Assembly: GCA_951799425.1 (NCBI GenBank)
Contig: OX637394.1
Location: forward strand, 2,677,501 to 2,741,500
Reading direction: 5' to 3'
DNA length: 64,000 bases
DNA from: Ilex aquifolium
Lineage: Eukaryota; Streptophyta; Magnoliopsida; Aquifoliales; Aquifoliaceae
Part shown: in pieces, positions 56,906 to 64,000 of the stretch
Layout of the letters: every line of letters begins with the position of its first letter
Numbering within the stretch: the stretch's first letter is position 1
Notes under the pieces: generated by a model
The model's database searches: none
Seen by the model: only the letters and a program-made list of their open reading frames with translations
What the model was told of the DNA's origin: nothing
Made by a program: the position numbers and the translations under genes

Positions 56906-57845
56906 AAATATCTTTATTTCATTGATTGACAATCGATTTTAACGGTGATACGTAATATTATCAATTAATAATAATATATTATATAAAATAAGTTAATCGT
57001 ACTATTTTAATGAATTAATTACTCTTGCCTATTAAAAACTACTGAAATAATAAAATTCACTACACACATAATATATTATAATTAACTAGTGATAATACGT
57101 GTTATTGATAACATGAAATCACCGTCAGATTAGATATTTTCTCCTCAAAGTCTTTGTATAATGATGCAAGACAATCAACATAAGAAAGCAATAAAAGACA
57201 ATTATCTACCGACAGGATTTACAGATCTCTCTCTCTCTCTTTTTGGCCTCTCAACCTCTTTTTTTTTTTTTTTTTTTTTAAATTGAGATTCTAAATATTA
57301 TATCTTCACTCAATATTGCATACCATAAATTCATGTGGGACTCATAATTTATAAATAGACCCTTCATTCATACACTATATGTAATCCACCGTTCAGTGAA
57401 AGTGTAAATACTAAATAGAGACGATGTGAATCTCTTTTTCATCATTTTTTCTCTCTTATATAACTATTTTGGAAGTTGGGAAAAAAATATAAAAAGTTAT
57501 AAGATAATTTTTTTTTAATAAACACATAAAATAAATAGTGATAAATTTGTGGTGGAGTGGAAGGATGGTTATCTAGTTGAGATATTGTATAGAAAATTAT
57601 GGTAAATTATGGAGTGTTAGAAACAATTTTTTTAAAAAAATTTGAGATAGGATTGAAGAAAATTGTTTTTTTTTGTAATAAATTTAATAGAAATTTTAAA
57701 AATAAGGAGGGAAGACTTTTCAAACTCTTTTTTCTCTAATTTAATTCTTTTGATATATAGACTAGTAATCCAAACTCATGAAATGCACGAAAAATCCCCA
57801 ATTTTAATTTTTTTTTTTTAAAAGAAAGTATATTGGAGAAATCTA
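56906..57845. other. AT-rich intergenic; no gene seen
   Basis: Includes (CT)n at 57228-57240 followed by a ~20-base T run. The segment 57670-57770 resembles, in inverse orientation, the end of the dispersed repeat at 19840-19930 (GGGAGGGAAG and CTAATTTAATT). Confidence 0.35.
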
Positions 57846-58291
57846 ATGTTGTGTTTGGTAGGGTAGATGAAAAAATAGAATTATAAAAAATAGGAGCGAT
57901 ACATTTTCTATCATTCAAGAAATGAATCCTTCTTCCCTTCTTTGTAATTGGTAGGAGGGATGAAAAATAAAAATGATTGATTTTTTTTATATTTGGTAGA
58001 ATAGAAAAGTGAAAGAATGAAAATTATATAGATACATATTTTACCATTATATTTATATATAAATTTAATGTATGTATAATATGTAATAGATAAATATCAT
58101 ATATGCATATAGTAAATGATATATTTTATCTATTTTCTTTTTCATCATTTCATCATTATATTAAATCCATCAACTTTTTCATCATTTCTATTTTCTTTTC
58201 ATACCAAATATAATATTTTATCTATTCTTCAAACTTTTTAGTCTTCTATTTTTTTGTCGTACTCCATTTTTCTATCGTATCAAACAAAGCA
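57846..58291. mobile_element. MITE with TTTGGTA-type inverted ends
   Basis: ATGTTGTGTTTGGTAGGGTA at the left mirrors TCGTATCAAACAAAGCAT at the right, with continued imperfect pairing (GATGAAAAAATAG with CTATTTTTTTGTCG). No clean target duplication; AT-rich interior without coding frame. Confidence 0.55.
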
Positions 58292-59050
58292 TAAGTCTTG
58301 TCGTTGCCATGGAAATCACTCCCAGATTGCAATTATGTCCATGTTAGTTGTCTCTCTTCAGTTAGACAATTTACAAAGTAAGGAGATAAAAAAACCAAGA
58401 AAAAACAGCTTTTCTTTTTCTTTCCAGCTCCCACTTGTCACTCTTGTTTAATTTTGGCGGAAAATGATTGACTAAGAAATCGAAGACTAAGTAAAGTACC
58501 AGGTAGTTTCTTTTGAAGAACATGGCTTGTTTGATTGCCCATAAAATACGTATGAAAACATCGAGTAATCAACAATGTAAAGCGACTGCAACTACCCGTG
58601 TGCAATGCGCGTTCAACCTTTTCAAACAATCCGGCAGAAGAACAGCACCAATTTGAGCAATTAACAATCCTGTAGTGTCCCCATAGGGCCACTACGTCGG
58701 TTATGACGATGATTAAGGCCAATAGGGCCACGATAACCATTTAATTGATAATTAAAGTCATAAATATTAATAAAGTCGAATCTATTCGTTTGAATGTGTT
58801 CAGATTTGGTTCGATTTTGTTTGATTGAGCTCAACTATTAAATATTACTTCTTATTTTTTTAAAGACAACCTTCAAACTCTGTACAATAAGATATAGAAT
58901 CAACTTAAAAGTTCAAATTTTCCACAAATTCATTCGAGAAGAGAGAAAAACTATGTATATCATAGAGTTGTTTGAGAATAAATTTTTAAATAAACTTGAA
59001 TGAGCCAAAACCAATTGAACTCGAGTTACTCGGGTCATTTAACAACCACC
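58292..59050. other. intergenic; no gene recognised
   Basis: Moderate-complexity sequence at 58440-58740, where a 100-codon minus frame has no recognisable domain. Nothing further supported. Confidence 0.35.
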
Positions 59051-59475
59051 CTAATGCTCCGTTTGGTACGATGACAATGATGAAAAGTTGGAGGGATAAA
59101 TAAAACATCATGTTTGGTAAAGAAGAAAAATAAGAAGGATGAAAAAGTAGATGAATGAATTTTCCTTCCAACTCACCAAAATTAATCCCTCCAAAATTAG
59201 AAGGAAAGTGGATAGAAAGTTAATTATTTGTGTTGAAATATATCTTATTTGTTTATATATCTTTTGATATATACATATATTATGTATACATTAATTTCAT
59301 ATATAAATACAATGATAAAATATGTATTTATATATATTTTTAAAAAAATTTAAAAAATAAAAATTTAAAAAATATTTTTTCCATCTTACTAAGCAAAAAA
59401 AAAAAATTAATCATTTTTATTTTACATCTATCCTACTAAACACAAAGGAAGAAAAATATATCATTCCTATTTTTC
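59051..59475. mobile_element. probable MITE remnant
   Basis: Left end ATGCTCCGTTTGGTACGATG and right part TACTAAACACAAAGGAAG are loosely inverted; the interior has the same AAGGATGAAAAA vocabulary as the elements at 57846 and 29676. Boundaries uncertain. Confidence 0.4.
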
Positions 59476-62282
59476 TTCCTTAAGAATAGAAAGTGTAGAC
59501 CTTATATTTCTTCGTCGTCTGTCACTTTTCACATTTTCTTCTACGGTGGGCAAGAAAAATTTCAGTCACAAAATGAACAGAGGCTCAGGACAGAAACTAA
59601 TATTTCAATAACCATCTCTACTCCGCCGAATTCAACATAGTACAACTTACTTCCAAATTGGTGTAACAATTTCCAATTGCATTTGCATTCACTTGACCAG
59701 GGAGAGTCTACAAGATTGTTTGAAGAGCTGTTTCAGTACGTATCCATCCAGGCTACCCTATATGTCCAACTTCACATCTCTCTCTCTGTGTATGTGTGTC
59801 TTAGTCATGTATTAGTGTGAGCTGTTTCAATTTGTATTAGAAATGAGCTCTCCTTCAATTTGATATACATTTGAGTAAAGAGTTAGAGATGATATTTGAA
59901 CTATTTTCACTCAAATTTAAATTTGAGTATGAGTTTGAATAAGAATTAGAGTGATGTTAGAGTGTGTGTGTGTGTATGCATTCGTGTTTTTCTTCAAATT
60001 ACTTTCGCAAAGATTTTATAAAAAATGTTTTTGTTTTTTGCTTTTGCTTTTGCTTTTGCTAAAATTTGTCAAATTTACTTTTTTTTCAAAAGTGCTTTAA
60101 AAAAGTGTTACCAAATGGAGACTAAATAAATAAATGCTAAAAGCAAACGACCACATAACTTTATATTAAAATGAAAAATAGGGAGAGTTTTTTGAAACAC
60201 ACATCTCATGGAAAACTCTCAACTGCTTTTATTGCAAAGGAGACTACTTTAGCAGTAACAAGGCGTTGGATTTAGGCAGATCAAAGTTCAACAACAGCGT
60301 TTTTTCGACCAGTTCAAGTCATTGAAGAGGCTAGAATTAGTGACACCCAGACAACACACGTGGAACTCATACAATCGAATGCTTTGATTGTGGACTAAAG
60401 CTGAGCCCAAATAGTTGGAAACATATGCTGGCCAGTGCAAATGCAATAGACACTCCAGCTCTCCTTGCCTCAGCTTTTGTTTTCAACTTTAGGACTAACT
60501 CTGTCTAATAAATAGGCATTCAGTGAGTGACTCATTAATAAATTGAAGATGAGTATTCTTTACGCGTGAAGCATATTCGCTTTCTATTTTGGAAGTGTAA
60601 AAAGCTGTCCAACGTAGGTAATAAGTTTTGTGTTGGCAAGTTGTCCACCGTTAGATCATTAAGATCACCTGTAGATCATTTTTGAGATGACTAGCTGTCC
60701 ACTTTGTCAGCCACTTTGTCAGAGTTGGCTAAAACTCTGTCTTTTGTCCCGTGAAATATCTTATGAAAATGTGTTTGTGGTTTAAAAATTGGATCTAATT
60801 ATTAAAATTTTTATTATAGTTATTAAATTAACACTAAATTCAAATATTTGGTGAGATTTATAGTCAATTTCAATATTAAAATATATTAGCTTAATGAATT
60901 ATGTTTCAGTAGCACAATATTAAAATATATTAGCTTAATGAATTTGGTGAGATTTATAGTCAATTTCAATATTAAAATATATTAGCATAATATCAATGGT
61001 CACAATCACATATCTGTACATGCAAATTCAACCAAAGAACTAAAATTCACAATTCACAATCATATATAACAATCATCACAATTCAACTCTATTTTCCCCA
61101 AAATCACCATTCCAAATCCAACCACAAAAACAACTATCAATTCCCATCAAACCAAACATATCCTCATGCATGATTAGATCAACTAAACAAACAAAACACA
61201 AGTAAACTAGACACACAAAAAACACACACGTGTACAAAGAGAGAAATAATTCTCTTCAACTTTATATTCTTTAGCGAAGAGAGGCAACCGAAGAACACAT
61301 ACCAATAAAATTAAATGTTACTATTTTTTTTTGTCATAATTGTGTTTACATTATTATTTAAATTATATTATATTTAATATTACTGTGTTTTGTTTTAAAT
61401 GTTAGTGTTTTTTTGTCAACATTATGTTCATGTTACAGTTTTTCATTATAATTGTCTTTGATTTGAAATGTTACTATTTTTTATTTTTATCTTATTATTT
61501 TTCAGTGTAACATGTCAATGACTGATTTATTTTTAACATACCTGTTTCAACAAAAATCAACTTTGTACATTCATGCCAAAACTATGTGTATTTACAAGAA
61601 CAAAATGAAATTGCAATTCATGTGTTTAGTACATTTGTCCAAAACAAATTCAGAGTTACAAGTCACTCTTTTTTGAATGTTTTCTCCAGCTTTCTTTCTT
61701 TCCTTGCAACAATTTCACACTCAATGCAGTCCTATGGTTTAGGAATTTACACGCCATCTCTACTCGTATACTCTGTTCGGTTAGTGGGTTTCAAAAATAT
61801 ATGTAATGGTGAATTCTGAGTATGGGAATTGATTATGTTTTTGTAAAAAATATGCATATCTCATATTCAGTCAGCGGAGAAATTTATTGTTAAAGGCGTA
61901 GGGTTATTTTGTGGTTGAAAATTGATGTTGACGAAGAAACTCGACTTGGTATGCAAGTGAAAAAAGAAATCAAACACAAATTAGGAATTGATGGGAGGTG
62001 TATTTCAAATTTCAAATGTCTGAGAAATCGATTATGAACTTTATTTTCGTGTCTGAATGACGCGAGATTTGTCAATGATGTGAGATCTAATGGGGATTTT
62101 TGGATATAAAAAACCCAGTGTTATGTGAAGTAAAATGGGAGATGGGATAGTTTAGACAAATTAGCACAAAGATTCTTTAAACTCTTATTATTTTGCTGAG
62201 TGAATTTAAAGTCCAAAAAGTTTCTTAAGAAAGACCGGCTTCCAAAATTCCCTAAAAAAAAAAAAGGGTTTTTTAGGTGTGG
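59476..62282. other. intergenic; direct repeats, no gene recognised
   Basis: (TTTTGC)n at about 60038-60060. GGTGAGATTTATAGTCAATT followed by CAATATTAAAATATATTAGC occurs at 60851 and 60947, with a third partial unit between. A CAA/ACA-rich, nearly G-free tract lies at 61020-61220. Degenerate ~65-bp ATGTTACTATTTTTT units at 61315-61500. MITE-type ACTCAAATTTAAATTTGAG at about 59910. Confidence 0.4.
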
Positions 62283-63532
62283 GTACAATTTTTTAGACTT
62301 ATTTAGGCAAAAGTGTATGAATAAATTGTTTATTCCATTAAGTACAATTTTTATAAAACTTTTTGTATTTAGGTACAAAATTCAAATGAATTAAAATCAT
62401 TTTTACCTAAACACCCTTCCTTAATTTATGCATTCTTAATTGACAGTTATATATCTAATCAAATATGTAAAGATTTCATTAGATTCTTTCACTATCTCTT
62501 CCCTATTTTCTCTCCATCTCTCTATTTCCCCTTTACTTTCCCTATCTCTCCCCTATTTTCTCTCTATATCTATCATTCATAATTTATTTTATTTTCAAAT
62601 ATGTAAATATTTGATTTATTTTTTCATCTTTCTCCCCTATTTTCTCTCTCTCCCCTTATTTTTTGCAACCATTTCGCTCTCTTCCTATTTTCTCTCTTTA
62701 TTTATATCAACATTACAACAACATAATTACACTAATCAGTTACACCAATCAGTTACAATTGTCTTATAATACACCAAACAGTTATTCATGCATTCTAATA
62801 AACCAAACAGTTACACCAAATAATTACACAAACTTATAATATCAACTCAATTTGTCATTCAATTGTTTACATAAACTTAATAGTTACACTATTTAGTATC
62901 GCGACATCGTTACACCAATCATATATATCAAATTTAGTATAATGATAAAGTCTTTTGTGTAATGATAAACCCAATTTGATATATATAATTGATGTAACCA
63001 TGTCGTGATACTAAATGATGTAACTCTTTGATTTATGTAAATAACAAAATGACAAATTGAGTTGGTGTTGTAATTTCGTATAATTGTTTAGTATAACTGT
63101 TTAGTTTATTAGAACACATGAGTAACTGTTTAGTGTATTATAGGATAATTGTAACTAATTGATGTAACTGATTAGTATAATTTGTGTTGTGTAACATTGA
63201 TATAAGGAGAGAGAAAAATGGAGAGAATAAGGAAATAAGGAGAGAAGGAGTGAGAGAGAGAGAAAAAATAAGGGGAGAGAGAGATGAAAAAATTAAATCA
63301 AATTTTTACATATTTAAAAAAAAATTATCAATATGAGAGCGAGAGAGAGAGAGCGAGAGAGAGAGAGCGAGAGAGAGAAAATAGGAAAGAGAGAGTGAAA
63401 GAGTAATGAAGAGAGAGGAGAGAGAGTAATGGAGTAATAAATACCCTTTTAGTCTTTTTTCAAAAAAATGCACTTAGGGCAAAATAAGTTTTTTTAATAT
63501 AGTTTAGCTCATATAAGTCTAAATTTTTGTAC
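62283..63532. repeat. 1.25-kb long inverted repeat (foldback)
   Basis: Left arm 62283-62936 and right arm 62972-63532 are inverted copies around a ~35-base loop. Pairs include GTACAATTTTTTAGACTTAT with its complement ending at 63532, the TCTCTC/CCCTATTTT pyrimidine tract with the GAGAGAG purine tract (63205-63430), and ATATATCAAATTT with AATTTGATATATAT at the loop. No open frame spans it. It is likely a MITE/foldback element whose transcript would form a very long hairpin. Confidence 0.8.
63330..63378 (+). repeat. (GA)n/(GAGC) purine tract
   Basis: GAGAGAGAGAGCGAGAGAGA-type run inside the right arm of the long inverted repeat. Confidence 0.85.
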
Positions 63533-64000
63533 TGACTTCTAAATTATCCAAAAAAAAATAGCTCCATTAGGTCTGCCAAGTAAAGCTTGACAAAAACCCA
63601 AAGCCGATCGGATGGTCTGTTAGCATAGTATATTAGTAATAGATTGGGTGGGCCTCCCATTTATGACCCACTTGCTAGTCCAGAAGAGTTGGCCCAAGCC
63701 CCTACCACAGTCCAAAAGTTTTGGAAAAAATTGGTCCATTAGACCAACCTAAGTCTGATGATTGGTGGGCCTAGTTTTGGAAAAAGTTGGTCCATTAACC
63801 AAAACCTAAGTCTGTTGATTGGTGGGCCGGAAAGGCCAGCCCAGTGCATTGAAACTCAATTACTTTTTTTTGAAGAACATTGAAACTCAATTACAAGCAG
63901 CAGGGTTCACGTACTCCGAATCAAAATTTCAAAGAAAGATAATAGGAATTAAATTAAGAAAGAAACTCTCAGTTATTACACTGCTCTCTCTCTCTCTCTC
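63533..64000. other. intergenic with a 55-bp tandem duplication
   Basis: TTTTGGAAAAA(A/G)TTGGTCCATTA...GATTGGTGGGCC occurs twice in tandem (about 63719-63773 and 63775-63828). CATTGAAACTCAATTAC also occurs twice (63848 and 63878). Ends in (CT)n at 63980-64000. No gene recognised. Confidence 0.55.

Noticed and set aside
58438..58740. 100-codon minus frame
   Set aside because: No domain; lies in intergenic DNA between MITEs.

Overview
This is nuclear DNA from a flowering plant, probably a eudicot. It is AT-rich and packed with MITEs, SINE-like copies, a solo LTR, LINE debris and microsatellites. Against that background it holds a few plant genes: a DYW-class pentatricopeptide repeat (PPR) editing factor, two MIR167 hairpins, two type IIB Ca2+-ATPase genes of the intronless ACA12/ACA13 type, a nuclear tRNA-Glu(UUC), and the 5' half of a JmjC-type oxygenase with GT-AG introns. 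The species cannot be named from the sequence.

Layout. 1-421: edge of a minus-strand copia-like element. 1909-3476: six in-frame exons of a JmjC oxygenase (minus); its C-terminal exons are not in the window. 3.5-10.4 kb: repeats (foldback MITE, hAT fragment, tandem blocks, possible Helitron end, Mutator-type MITE). 10458-10529: tRNA-Glu (minus). 10658-13522: intronless PPR-DYW gene. 14854-15950: complete non-autonomous hAT. 16-23 kb: SINE, long inverted repeat, GT-rich minisatellite, three MITEs. 23866-23990 and 27412-27515: two MIR167 hairpins. 29.46-31.53 kb: nested MITEs. 29.80-41.47 and 43.37-53.79 kb: two copies of an ~10.4-kb unit, each with a short exon of an unrecognised gene and one Ca2+-ATPase (minus). 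The spacer (41.47-43.33 kb) is a second copy of repeat DNA found at 17.7-19.9 kb. 53.8-64 kb: no recognisable gene; SINE copies, MITEs and a 1.25-kb long inverted repeat.

How the genes relate. PPR - MIR167 - ACA is the same order as Arabidopsis At3g63370 (OTP86) - MIR167b (At3g63375) - ACA12 (At3g63380), and the paralogous Arabidopsis region has MIR167a close to ACA13. The window therefore looks like a conserved microsynteny block in which both the MIR167 and the ACA components became double. The proximal ACA copy has lost its third transmembrane helix and other conserved residues; the distal copy is full length. Three insertion/deletion differences between the two units (solo LTR, LINE fragment, 117-bp deletion) give a relative history of the locus.

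All coordinates come from reading by eye; repeat boundaries are good to a few bases where a target-site duplication is named and to tens of bases elsewhere.
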